Positions 46,501 through 57,400 of a DNA stretch of 64,000 bases are shown piece by piece. How positions within the stretch are numbered: the first letter of the stretch is position 1; each line of letters opens with the position of its first letter. Location: contig JAPTJF010000029.1 of the NCBI GenBank assembly GCA_029339195.1, forward strand, positions 186,001-250,000. Reading direction: 5' to 3'. Made by a program: the position numbers and the translations under genes. The DNA is from Micractinium sp. NFX-FRZ. Lineage: Eukaryota > Chlorophyta > Trebouxiophyceae > Chlorellales > Chlorellaceae. The notes below the pieces were generated by a model. It searched no databases, was not told the DNA's origin, and was given only the letters and a program-made list of their open reading frames with translations.

Positions 46501-46836
46501 TCGGTCACGCTGGGCTGGTCGACGTAGACCTGCTGGAAGCGGCTGCAGCGTGGGAGGGAGGGAGGGAGGGAGGGAAACGAAGGGGCGAAGGGAGGTTGTT
46601 TTGGTGAGGGAGGACAAGAGAGGCGACAGTCCTGCCCTGCCCCAGCCCCACCCGTACCCATCGTGGAGCTCAAGCATAGGCAGTACCCCCAGGCACGTAC
46701 CGCTCCAGCGCGGGGTCCTTTTGAATGAACTGCCTGTCTCCCAAACCTGCCATAGAAGCATGCACCAACATCCCATACCCCGGGCACGTACCGCTCCAGT
46801 GCGGGATCCTTCTCTATGTACTGCCTGTACTCGTCC

Positions 46837-46877
<41 letters not shown>

Positions 46878-49800
46878 CATGGGCTTGAGCAGGTTGGAGG
46901 CGTCCATGGCGCCGTCGCTCTTGCCCGCGCCCACAATGTTGTGGATCTCTGTGCAGCAGCGGGGGCGGCACACATGGGCCGCCCCCGACAGAGAGTGGGT
47001 GAGGAGGTCAGGTTTGAGGTTGGGCTTTCCCGCGCCATGTGGGGGCCGTGGATGACACGTGCAGGGTTGTACGGTGGCACTACGACTTGTCTGCTGGACC
47101 CAGCCACCCCAACCGCTTGGCTGGCATCGCCCGAGGTCTGTAACCACGAGCGTCATCTGCCCCTGGCTGCCCTGCACCTCCCTGCACCACCGCCTTTGCT
47201 CACAACCAGGCACGCTGCCCGCTAACGCGCCCCTCCAGATTGTATCCAGAACGTTTAGAGGCCCTCACCGTCGATGAACAGCACGATCTGCCCCTGGCTG
47301 TCCTGCACCTCCTTGATCACCGCCTTGAGCCGCTCCTCAAACTCCCCCCGGTACTTGGCGCCCGCAATGAGGGAGCCCATGTCCAGGGAGATGAGGGCGC
47401 GGCCCTGCAGGCAGGCAGGCAAACACAAAAGGGGCATGATAAAGGAACAGGGGCGCACATAAGAAGCAAGCTGGGGGGGCATACCGGGGTGGAACAGGTG
47501 CTTGACTGCCGCCAGCCTCGCGCCTGACGCCCTCCCATCACCTCCCTCCCCCGTCCCCTGCGCCCATCCCACCTGCAGCGAGGCGGGGACGTCTCCCTTG
47601 ACGATGCGCTGAGCCAGGCCTTCCGCCACCGCCGTCTTGCCGACGCCTGCGCACCGCGGCGGCACCGGGAGCATGCGTGTGTGTGTGTGTGTGTGTGTGG
47701 AGACAAATAGCAGCAAGGGAAGCGGTTGATGATTGCAGTACCTGCACGCCATTGAATCCTGGTCTAGCTGCACAGCTGCTTGGATTCCTTGACAGCTGAT
47801 CACAGCCCCCCTGCTGCCCTGGAACAGGTGGGAGCAGCCAGGTGGTTTGCCAACTAGCACTGCATTTGCTCCTGGTGCCACCCTCGCTGTTTGAACAGAT
47901 GCGAGGAACCAGAAAAGCTAACCCACCTGGCTCGCCAATCAGCACCGGGTTGTTCTTGGTGCGGCGGGACAGGATCTGGATGGCACGGCGCACCTCGTCG
48001 TCCCTGCACAGGGTGCGGTGGGCATAATGAGGAAGAGGGCACGGGTCAGTGCTGGCGTATGCGTACGTTGGCAGCGGGTGGGGTGGCTGGAGTGCGCGGA
48101 ACGGCGTGCACGCCGCGTGCGCATGGGTGTGCTTGAGCACGGGTGGGGGTGCCGGCACGAGGCCCTCCTCCCTTGCACTGCCCAGGTATCCTGTAACCTC
48201 TCCCTCTCCATCATTTGTGTCACAACACCATGCGCCTCACCTGCCAATCACGGGGTCCAGCTTGCCCTCGCGCGCCGCCTGGGTCAGGTCCCGCCCATAC
48301 TTGGTCAAGGCCTCATACTTGCCCTCCGGGTTCTGGTCTTGCACGCTGCGGGGCACACCAACGCAACACACAGAAACACAGGGTGGAGGTCAAAGCCATG
48401 TTCCCAGCGCCACGTGCTTGCCATCCGAGCTCCAACCTTGCACACTTTGGTGCTTGCTCCTGGGTCAGCCCCTGCTCCTGCAACTGTGCATGTCCTCATG
48501 GCAACGACAACCCATCCCATACTCCCCACTCCAACCCCCACTTGAGCCAGCCAACCGACCAATGCCTTGCCCACCAGGATCACCTCCCACTCTTTCCCCA
48601 CATTTCCAGGAATTGAAAATGTCGAATAAAAAACGGCAACAACTCGCGTCTTGCCGCGCCGGATCTCCTGAATCACACCCCACACCACCCCTCATCTCTC
48701 CAAGGTTAGAAAGAAAGGAGTATGAAAGGGCAACTCACGTCTTGCCACCCCGGATCTCCTGTATCACCTCCTCCAGCTTGCTCTTGCTCAGCCCCTGCTC
48801 CCGGAACAGCGCCTCGCCAAAGCGGGCGTCGTCCGCCAGCGCCATCACCAGCTCCTCCACGCTCACATACTGGTCCTGCAGAACAGAAGAGTGTAGGGGC
48901 CGAGAGTTTATATGTGCGGTAAGAGGGCTGTATGTGCACGTCTCCGAGGTGCGGCGGGGGCTTGCCCCGGCAGCCAGCGGCGGGCAGGGAGCCGCCACCC
49001 ACAACTTGAGGCAAACTGCTCCCTGCCCACTGCAGTGCATCCTCAGCTCTTGTGCATGTCATGATTTGACACACTTAACAGACAGACAGACAGACAGAGA
49101 ACGAAAGAAAGAACACACTCTGTGCCACCCCGCCATCCACCTGCCACTTGGCTTTCAGCTCCTCTGCCCGGTTGACCAGCAGCTCCAGTGTGCGCCCCAG
49201 GATCTGCTCATACTGCCCGCTGATCTTGGGCTGCTTGCGGATGAAGGCATCCGTCTTCTCCAGCAGCTGCACCCGGGTTTGGCATGGGAAGGACGATGCG
49301 GTTACATGCGGCAAGGGTTGAGTCTGAGTCATATGGAACAGAGGCAATGAGCTTGGGGGCGGCTTGCGGGTGAGCACCGCGCCTGCTGCCCCACCTTGCC
49401 CTGCCCGCCGCCCCAGCTTGGTCCCAACACAGCTTGGCCCCTTGGAGAGGCTGCGCGGTGCCAGCACCCCATCACGCCCATGGACCTGACCCATGCCCAC
49501 CCCTGAACATCACTCCACCCGACCCCGCCCCACTCCACCCTGCCTGACCGCAACCTCACACCACCCCACCCCACCCCAGTGCACCCCGCCCCACCTCACC
49601 CCACCCCGCCCCGCCGCGCTCGCCCCTCGTACCTGCGTTGGGTTGAGCCCCGCCTTGGACAGGATGCGGCGGGCCAGCCCGTTTGGCTGCTCCAGCAGCG
49701 CCTTGAACAGGTGCTCCGTCTCCACAATCTGCTGGCTGTACCCGCGCGCAATGTCGGGTGCGCTGATGATGGCCTCCCACGCCTTCTCTGCACGGCACAC

Positions 49801-50704
49801 GCAACGCATAACAGAAACAAGGGGACAGCAGGCGGGGTGGTGAACAGGAGGGCAGCATGCCTGCGCTCGACCTGGCCTCCATGCCTCCCCGGCAAGGGGG
49901 CAGGACAGCGGCGTACGGCGGCAGTACAAGAGAAAGTGTGGGAGCACGAGGATGGGTGCGCACCTGCTGCTGTACCACTGCTCCAAACACTGCAGCACCG
50001 CACTCTGCTTGCTGCCGGCTGCCCTGTCAGTGCGACGTCACTCACTGTGACTGACGCGTCTCCCCCTGCTCAGAACCCCCACCCAGCCCGCCCCATACAC
50101 TGAACCCTCTTACTGAAGCACAGTTCAAGCCCTTGCAGCCAAGCAACGCACTGAGCTCACACAAAACCGCCCCTGCGGCTCACCAGTGAAGTCGTTCTGG
50201 CTGATGCGCTTGCCGCCGCCTCCCGGCTGCGCCTGGGCGTAGGTGCGCACCTGGTCGCGGCGGGCGGGCAGCCTGCGGCGGGCGGCGCCAAGGGGGGGCG
50301 GGGTGGAGGTGTGAGGAGCGAGTGGAGAGGAGCGGGCCATGCGGCTGCCCCCAGTACAAGCTAAGTAGGTTGTGCCTCGCCCAGAATCCCAGCTTCCAGT
50401 ACCATGGCGCTGGCACGTGGTAAGTTTGGTACGGGCGCACTACCGCCCCCTCCATTCCCTACGCCCACAGAATGCCCCCGCAGCACTCGCACCTGTGCGG
50501 CGCAAGCAAGCCGCTGCGGCTCAGCACGTTGGCCTGCCAGGCGTGAGAGGCTGCCACTGCAGCGGCGGGCAGCACATGCAGCCTCCGGAAGCCGCTGTAA
50601 GAGGACAGCGGCAGGCGCGCCGCCGCTACCGCCGGCACCGTGGCGGCGCCCCGAGCGGCGGCGGCAGAAGGTCCGCCCAGCCGCGGGGCCACGGTGCGCA
50701 GCAT
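40553..50704 (-). CDS. CLPB: Organellar ClpB/Hsp100 disaggregase, 979 aa, 25 exons
   Basis: Exons: 50704-50493, 50272-50184, 49787-49633, 49266-49141, 48875-48739, 48345-48241, 48003-47927, 47646-47573, 47404-47269, 46948-46792, 46542-46373, 45971-45892, 45546-45432, 45165-45053, 44787-44671, 44266-44089, 43648-43542, 43361-43293, 43046-42967, 42639-42531, 42327-42205, 41930-41829, 41525-41465, 41095-40974, 40678-40553; 2940 nt in frame. ClpB is a hexameric AAA+ ATPase that threads aggregated proteins through its pore with Hsp70. An Arg/Ala-rich transit peptide (~80 residues) precedes the Clp-N domain. NBD1 has Walker A GEPGVGKTA (~300) and Walker B LFIDE (~370). The coiled-coil middle domain follows (exons 12-15). 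NBD2 has GPTGVGKTE (~704), a GYVGYEEGG pore loop, LFDEVE (~775) and the [10 protein letters not shown] arginine region (~850). Resembles plant CLPB3 and CLPB4; chloroplast or mitochondrion cannot be decided here. Confidence 0.96.
41976..42106 (-). repeat. Two echoes of the start of ClpB exon 22
   Basis: The exon 22 start and upstream intron (41898-41932 and flank) recur at offsets of 78 and 94 bp (41976-42010, 42070-42106). They keep TGAACTCGGGGCGGAAGTGC and the acceptor-side bases. A third, weaker partial copy lies near 42142. Confidence 0.85.
42697..42717 (-). repeat. Short echo of ClpB exon 20
   Basis: The string CCACCTCGTCAAACAG of exon 20 (42602-42617) recurs at 42701-42716 in the preceding intron (offset 99 bp). 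It is short, so weaker than the others. Confidence 0.55.
43938..44035 (-). repeat. 95-bp echo of ClpB exon 16 end
   Basis: Copy of 44088-44185 at an offset of 150 bp, by eye about 85% identical, with its own G/GTGGGT donor. It has a two-base insertion relative to the exon. A more decayed piece sits at 43739-43790. Confidence 0.88.
45768..45890. repeat. Three-copy 46-bp tandem repeat in a ClpB intron
   Basis: Three copies of a unit containing TTTGTGTTGCACACTCAAA (about 45774, 45811 and 45857 onward) between exons 12 and 13. Confidence 0.85.
46243..46262. repeat. CA microsatellite in a ClpB intron
   Basis: About ten CA dinucleotides in intron 11. Confidence 0.85.
46689..46737 (-). repeat. Echo of ClpB exon 10 end
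   Basis: Copy of 46780-46828 at an offset of 91 bp, preserving the CG/GTACGTGCC donor (GGCACGTACCGCTCCAG on the + strand). About 80% identical by eye. Confidence 0.85.
47150..47212 (-). repeat. Echo of ClpB exon 9 end
   Basis: Copy of about 47281-47340 at an offset of about 131 bp (CTGCCCCTGGCTG, then CCTGCACCTCC and ACCGCCTT). The donor itself is not preserved. Confidence 0.8.
47669..47699. repeat. GT microsatellite in a ClpB intron
   Basis: About 14 GT dinucleotides just upstream of exon 8. Confidence 0.9.
48640..48690 (-). repeat. Echo of ClpB exon 5 end with mutated donor
   Basis: Copy of 48731-48781 at an offset of 91 bp (ATCCGG-GGCAAGAC block). In the echo the donor GTGAGT has become GCGAGT. 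Confidence 0.85.
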
Positions 50705-51765
50705 GGTGATGGTCCTAGATGCTGTGACTTGACCTGCAGCGGGAACGGGCGGCGCCTCGGACGCAGGGTGAGCCGAGTGCGTGCGCGACTTTGCTGTCGC
50801 GCTGGCCCCACCGTCCACCGATCGCTAGGCGCACTCACGAGCAAGGTGCATCCTAGAGCATTCCGCCTGCATAAGATCAGAGGGCGCCGAGAGCGGGGGC
50901 TTGGCTGCCGCTTCTCGGGAGTGGGTGTGCCGTGGTGGTCTGTCAAACTGTAGCTGCTGCAAGCGCAGAGAGGTTTTTGAGAGTGCAATTGACGAGCGAT
51001 GCCGGTTGATCGCCTCAAGGCGGCATGTCGGAGGTGGTGTCGGGCAGCGTGAACAAGCTAGAAGTCCCCAGAAAGTGCGCGCTTGCCCAAGCATGCATGC
51101 AATGTGGTACCTCGATGACAATCTCAGGCACCAAGGGGCCGAGGCTGCCGTTCAGCTGAGGGAGGACGGGAGTGGCGTGTTGCTTTGCAAATGCCGGCGG
51201 CACAGCAAGCGGCAGCAACTTATCTGCTGCCATGCCTCGCATGTCCATGATGTATTCGTGTCAACACAAAATTACCCTACGCTCAATACTAGCTCTGTGG
51301 GTTGCAAGCAGGGCGCCTTTGTTAGCCGTTTCCCAGGACTCACAGGGTTGCAAGAGCGACGCTGGCAATGCAAGCGGCTCACTCGTGAAGTCAGCACATG
51401 CGCTGATTAAAACAGGCAGAGTGCAGCACGTGAAAGTGCCAAGCAGGATGAGGAAGCATGAGAGGTAGAGCATCATACAGTAACAGAGAGCATTTTGGTG
51501 CCGGTAGGGTGGGGGGGCCAGTCAAGGGAGTCATACAGAGGGGTCGCATGGTACAGGGGGCGCCCGGCAGCAGGGGGTGGCCAGTGACGTGCGTATGGGG
51601 CACGCAGGCCAGCAGGCAGCACGGCGCAACAAATGGAGGGGAAAAGCGTGCGGAGACGGCCCCGAAATGCTGGGTGGCCACGCGGAACAGGCCACACGCT
51701 GTCGGAATTCCGGTCAACCGCACACGCTTGCGCACAGTCGAGTCGGGTGCTGCGGTGCGCTGCGC
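50705..51765. other. ClpB upstream region and GID8 3'UTR
   Basis: About 1.06 kb with no supported exon. No TGTAA was found on the transcribed strand for GID8 here. Confidence 0.45.
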
Positions 51766-53931
51766 TCAATCGTCGGCGCCGGCGCCGCCGCTGCCTGCCT
51801 GTGGCGCCTCTGCCAGCGCCCCGCTGACCAGGTTGTCTATGCGCGGGTACACCGCCTTCTCATCCAGCTGCTTCTGCGCCCACACCAGCAGCTTGAGCAG
51901 GTTGGGCAGCTTGGGCTCAGCCTCCTGAGAGGGCGGGAAGGATGGCAGGCAGGGCGGGGTGCGGGTGAGACAAAGGGAGGCGGGGTCGGAGCAGACGGGC
52001 AGGCGGGCAGCGTGTGGAGGCAGCAGGGTGGGCGGGTTGGGCTCGGCTGTTCAAAAGGGAGGGATGGGGGGCGGGCAAGTGTCAGGGAGGCATGGGCGCC
52101 TTGGCGAAGCGGGGGCAGCGGGGGGGTGCGGTGGCGTGGCATGTCGCTCTGCGGGGCGGGGCGGCAGGCCAGATAGAGGGGCGGTACGGACGCGCGGCTG
52201 TTTGCAGGTCGAGGTGCCAGCAAGGTCATCCCCACCCTCTGCCAGCTGTGGCGGCCCACGATCCCCCAAACACCCACCTGCGACTGGCTGGCCAGAATGG
52301 CCGCGTTGAGTTCGCTGGCCGTCTTTTGCCGCTGGCTGACGTCCATCAAGTCGGCCAGGGGCGAGGCCTTGACATCCTCAAACACAAGCAGCGCCACCGT
52401 GCGCTCTGCAGGCGGACAGGCGTGGGGAGGAGCGGGAAGGGGAGTGGAGGTAGGGGCATGATGCGGCTCGGGGCGAGGCCTCCATGTCCTCCGACCGGGC
52501 AGCGCCACCGTGCGTTGTGCAGAAAGAGGTGGTGAACAGGGGAATAGGCGGTGGGAACGAGCGGCGGCAGGTCTGCCACCCGGCGGAGGTGGGGAGGGGG
52601 CGGCGGGCTGGGTGGGGAAATGCGGAGATCAGGCTGGGCGCACCCCACCCCAACAAGCTCGGAGAACTTTGCAACGAGACACGGCATGCTTGGCACCCAC
52701 CCAGCTCCTCCAGCAGCTCGGGGTGGTCCTCCCCACGCGGGGCCAGGTACTCCTGCGGCAAGGAGGTGAGGGGGGGAGGGAGGCAGGCAGGGAGGCAGGG
52801 TGGGCTTACTTCAAAGACGAGCTGTGGGGCAGCAGCGGGCATAACATGTTGCCTGCCCTCAGTACACCGAGTCAAACTCCCAACCACGCCCACGGCATCC
52901 ACAACCGGCCGCCCGCGCTCCTTCCACCGGCACACCTGCAAGCCCACCGTCCACCACCCTCCATGCCGCTCTCTGCATGCACCGCCCCACCCGCCCCCCA
53001 CCTGCGCAAAGTGCAGCGCCTCCGCCAGCTGCCCCTGCCGGATGAGCTCGATCAGGCGCTGCTGCTGCAGGTGGAAGAACAGTCCCTGCTGCTCCTCCAG
53101 GATCTCCGGGTCCAAGTCGTTCACCCGCTCTATGGCCTGCAAGCTTAATGGAATCGGGGATACAATGATCGCGGGGGCTGGATCTACAGGCTGCTCGTTC
53201 ACGGTCTGGCTCAACTTCCGCGCCGTCGTCTGAACGGGAGGGGAGCGGCGGGACCGGGCTATGTGCACTTCCAGGTCGTTCACCCGCCTCGATGCCTTTC
53301 CCAAGGTCGGTAGGGAGGGGCCGTGAGTGGTGCCTGGGATATGTACGGTGAGGTTGCCGCTATCCACACCCCAGCCAGCCCACCAAGGCCTGCCCAGCAC
53401 CCCCGCACCTGCTCCACGTCCCCGCTCTGCACCGCCTTCCTGATGTCCATGCGGTCCGTGATTTGGTCCAGGTCCACCCCTGGTGCAGTGCCAGACTCCC
53501 GCTCAAACACGCGGGCCGCGTCCACATAGCCCTGCAACAGAAGGCGGCGCGGCGCGAGATGAGAGGTGCCGATGGTTATGCCGGCGGGGCTTGGAGCAGG
53601 GTGGCCGTGCGGAAGCGTGCAGCTGCCCATCAGCCTCGCTGCTTCTGCTAGCCTTCTGTTGCTGCGTCTCTTGCTGCTGCAAAGTTATTCTCGCTGCCAC
53701 GGTATGGGCTGGAGCAGCTGCACTTGCTGCCAGAGCCGCCGCCAGTGCCGCCACCGCCGCCGCCACTCTCACCTCTGTGACCAGGAAGTTCATGACCACC
53801 CGGTTCATGTCCTCCTTTCGGACCTGCACCGCCGCCAGCTTGCGCTGCCAGTCCTCCAGCCCGATGCGCTTCTTCGAGTTGGACTGCAGCAGGGGGGTTT
53901 CACTCCTTGGCTGTCTTGATCGGCTCGGCAT
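51766..53931 (-). CDS. GID8: GID8/TWA1 homologue, GID/CTLH E3 complex scaffold, 251 aa
   Basis: Exons 53931-53773, 53531-53409, 53136-53002, 52752-52701, 52405-52278, 51924-51766; 756 nt in frame. GID8 is the LisH-CTLH-CRA scaffold of the GID/CTLH ubiquitin ligase, which in yeast degrades gluconeogenic enzymes. The LisH helix pair is MNRVVMNFLVTEGYVDAA (~44-61). CTLH follows with GLFFHLQQQRLIELIRQG, then CRA with a TVALLVFED-like strand and LLKLLVWAQKQLDEK, and an Ala/Gly tail ending in DD. Length fits the family (about 230 aa). The N-terminal ~20 residues are uncertain: the ATG at 53931 reads through CTGCTGCAG, which could be an acceptor with the true start further upstream. Confidence 0.93.
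52463..52520 (-). repeat. Echo of GID8 exon 5 start
   Basis: Copy of 52352-52409 at an offset of 111 bp (GGGGCGAGGCC, then GCGCCACCGTGCG) in the preceding intron. Confidence 0.85.
53270..53302 (-). repeat. Echo of GID8 exon 3 start
   Basis: Copy of 53111-53143 at an offset of 159 bp (CCAGGTCGTTCACCCGC against CCAAGTCGTTCACCCGC). Confidence 0.8.
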
Positions 53932-54472
53932 TTGTACCCGACACCCAATAGCGGGCCACAGCGCGGAGGTCGCCAACACAACGGCCCGAGCGGGCCAGGC
54001 GCGGGCGCTCACCTCTCCCCGCCCCATGCCTGCTCGCTGTCGTTCCAACGGGCTTCGACCGATCTTCAAATTACCCCCGACAGTTTGCAAGCAAATCGAC
54101 CAGCTCTGCCTTGTGGACCGATGACAAGGCAGTGCAGGGCTGCCGTGCCGGTCCTCCCCAGGAGCTCCCATCGGCGCACAGCTTCAGGGCGGCCACCAGA
54201 CGCAGGCACAAGTCAGTGGGCTTTCAATTTGGGGTTGGAGGCCTCCCCCTGCAGTTTCAAGCCGCTGCGATCGGGCAGTGGGCTCTTTTTGGCCCCGCCA
54301 CTGGCGCGGACTCACGGCCTAAATACATCAATCTCTCTTCAGAAGCAAAAGGGGCGCTTGGCGCCAGCGGGAAGCCGCTGAGCAGCGGGGACATTCGTGC
54401 CCTCGCACCACCCGGCCCAGGAGTTGCAGCCTCCTGCCCATCTGCAGCCGCAGCCCCGAATCGAGGCGTCAA
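53932..54472. promoter_or_regulatory. Bidirectional upstream region of GID8 and the CBP60-like gene
   Basis: 541 bp between head-to-head start codons. No coding exon is certain; GID8 may have a first exon here. Confidence 0.5.
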
Positions 54473-57400
54473 ATGGCGCAGGAGGCGCCCCGCGGCGTGA
54501 GGGTGCCGCCGGAGCTTCATGGCGTGCCCCCGCGCAGCCTCGAGGTAAACTCAAACGCAGTTTTTCTGACTGCCCAGCGCGGGGGAAGCGCCATTAGGCG
54601 GTACCCCGCTCGGCCCAGCCTAGGCAGGGCAGGCGCGGCAGCTACCGAGCGGCCGGCGGGGCGGCCGCCACCGAGCTGCCTGGTCACTGCCCTGCGCCTG
54701 CCTACCGACCTAGGACCGCGCTCCCCGCCAACCTTGGGCCCCACGCTCCCTACGCATTGCAGGAGTACTCGCGCGCCCGCATCCTGCAGTTTGCCCAGGC
54801 CTTTGCGGCCCGCCTGAACCCCACTGTGGGCCCGGCAGTGGTGCAGCAGGCGGCGGTCGACTGCCTGGCCGCGCTCCCGCCTGCCGACTACTCGGGGGTG
54901 GCACTGGAGCAGCGGGACCTGCAGCTCGTCTTCCGCCACGACTGCCTGTGAGTGCCTGCTGGCTGGGAGGGGGGAGGGCAGTTTGGAGGGGCAGAGTGGA
55001 GGGGAGCGGACGCTGGGGTGGGCTGCGAGTGGCAGACGGCCCAGCAGGGGAGCGTGGAAGGAAGGCTCGCAGGCTGCACTGGGACGATAGGGAGGCAGCA
55101 GCGGCGCAGGGTAGGGCCCGCCCATTTGCAGGCTTGCACGCTATGGGGGTTGTGGTTGAGCAGACAGGTGCCGACGGCAGCTCAGCTTTCTGCCAAGCTG
55201 CGTGGCACCCTCGCCGTCAGTGGCAACCGCACGCATGGCATGTCAGCCTGCGAAGCAACCTTGTCTTGCTGCTGCGCTGCCTCCACCCGCCCTGCAGGAG
55301 CCTGGGTTGCTTGGACGCGCAGTGCGTGCTGTGCGAGCACAACCCGCACCGCCGCTGCTCGGTCAACTTCTCGCCCAAGTGAGTCCAGAGGCGCCCGGGG
55401 TGGGGGGCGGCCAGGCGGGGCGGGTGGGCAAGCTGGTGGGTGGGTGGGTTGTGCCTCAGCTCATCTGGTCACTCTGTTACACATCCTCCTGCTCCCTTCC
55501 TCTCCACCTTAACCTATCTGCCCCTGCCTGTGCCCCCTGCCCGTGCCCCCTGCCCTCCCCCGCAGGTACCTGGTGAACGACGTGCTCAAGGCCAAGTGCG
55601 ACGCCCCCATCCGCGTGGAGCTCATCGACCGCACCACGGGGCAGCCCATTGCCGAGGACCTGCCAGACATCACGCTGGAGGTGAGCAGTTGGTATTTGCC
55701 TGTGTGGACGTGTGCCTGTGTGAACGGTGTGGCTGTGGCAGGCAAATGCACGCCCCAGGCTGTGTTGCGTGCTTGCTTGCTTGCTTTGTGCATGGGGCAG
55801 CCCAGCGTTCAGGGCCTGCCAGACATCAGTTTGGGGCCCGGTTGCTGTGTTGGTGGCTTGCCCTACCTTGAGAGATGCGGTGCTGCCCAGGCAACTGGCG
55901 GTTGTGTGATTTTGTGCCCACTCCTCCACCCCAACACAGATGTGCGTGCTGGATGGCAACATGTATGACAGCAAGGTGGTGGAGGCCGGGGAGGAGCGGG
56001 AGGGCGACCTGGAGGCGTGCGGCCTGCTGCTCAACAACAAGGCGCAGGCGCTGCTGGCGGCGGGCGGCGGTGAGCAAGGCGGGCAGGGAAGGGCTGAGTG
56101 TGCTGGGCAGCCATGCAGACGACAGGAGGGCTGCTGGTCAACAACTAGGCGCAGGCGCTGCCGGCAGGGGCGGGCGGGGTTGTGAGGGCAAGGCTCTTGT
56201 GGGCACAGGGGCTTGGGGCAGGGACGTATGCTCTGGGTGAGGGCAAACAGACAAAGAGGCGCTGCGAGCCAGGGAGGCTGCTGCCCAAGAGGCAGATTTT
56301 GGTGGCCACATGGGCGCGCCGCCGGTGCTTGGCAGCAGCGTGTCTGCTGACCCCGTCTGTTGCTGGCGTGACTCTGCTGGCCCAGCGCTTGGCATGTCGA
56401 GTGGAGCACAGTCTCACCGTGCCTCCTGCCGCCCTGCTCGCGTGCTGCTTATTCCGCCCCGCCTGCAGGCGCCACCCACAATGCCAGCTCCAAGGTCCAG
56501 ATGCCGCTGACCAAGGGGGTGGCAGTGCTGCCCGACCTCCACATCTCGGGTGCGTGCGTGCGAGCCTGGCACAGTGCACGGGGGGTGGAAGTTGTGGCTC
56601 CTGCCAGTGCGGCCAGGGCTGGTGCTTGTTTCAGACCGTGGCAACTGGGCAAGCGAGTGTGTGTGTGCAACCTGCCTGCCGGCCGGCCGGCCTGCCTCTG
56701 CAGCTGCCCTGTGTGGATGCCAAACTGTGCTTTGTGAAGCCTGCAAGCCAAGCTTTGTTCACACCTAGGCGCCTCGTCCACCCCTCCCCTCCCGCAGACT
56801 CGAGCGAGGCAATGCTGTCGGGGCGCAAGCCGCCCTTCCGGCTGCTGGTCAAGGCGGTGCACACGCGGGGGCAGCCGATCTCCATCCGCCACGCCGTCAG
56901 CGAGGGCTTTGTGGTGGCCACGCGCCGCACGCGCACCGCCGGCAAGGTGGGCCCTGTACTGTTTTGTATGGTCCCAGGTGCCAGCAGGAATCCAGCAGCG
57001 TCAAGCAGCTGCTGTCCCCCCCCCTGCTGCGGACGCTGCAGCGCAAGGACGGTGTGTTGGCCTGCGAGGGGTTTGAGGTGGCCACCTAGGACGCAACATG
57101 GGCCTTTTTGTTACCCTGGTCTGCTTGTTTTCTCGTTTGTTTGCAAGGTGCGACAGGAGGCACAGGGGGCGGGGGAGGTGAGGCTTTGTAGCAGCGCCCT
57201 TGCCAGCGTGTGCTCACTTCTTCTCTCTACCACGCCCCACCTGCCTGCCCCCCCGCAGCTGGAGATTCCCAACGTGGACGACCACATCTCCAAGCTGGAG
57301 CACATGGGCAAGGAGACGGTGAAGAAGCTGGCAGACATACGCGGGTCGGCGGCCGGGGCGGGCATGGACATCAGCGTGCCGGACAACACAATCAACAAGG

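Noticed and set aside
48876..49140. GACA tetranucleotide run near 49077-49097 as a regulatory element
   Set aside because: Simple microsatellite in a ClpB intron with no other signal.
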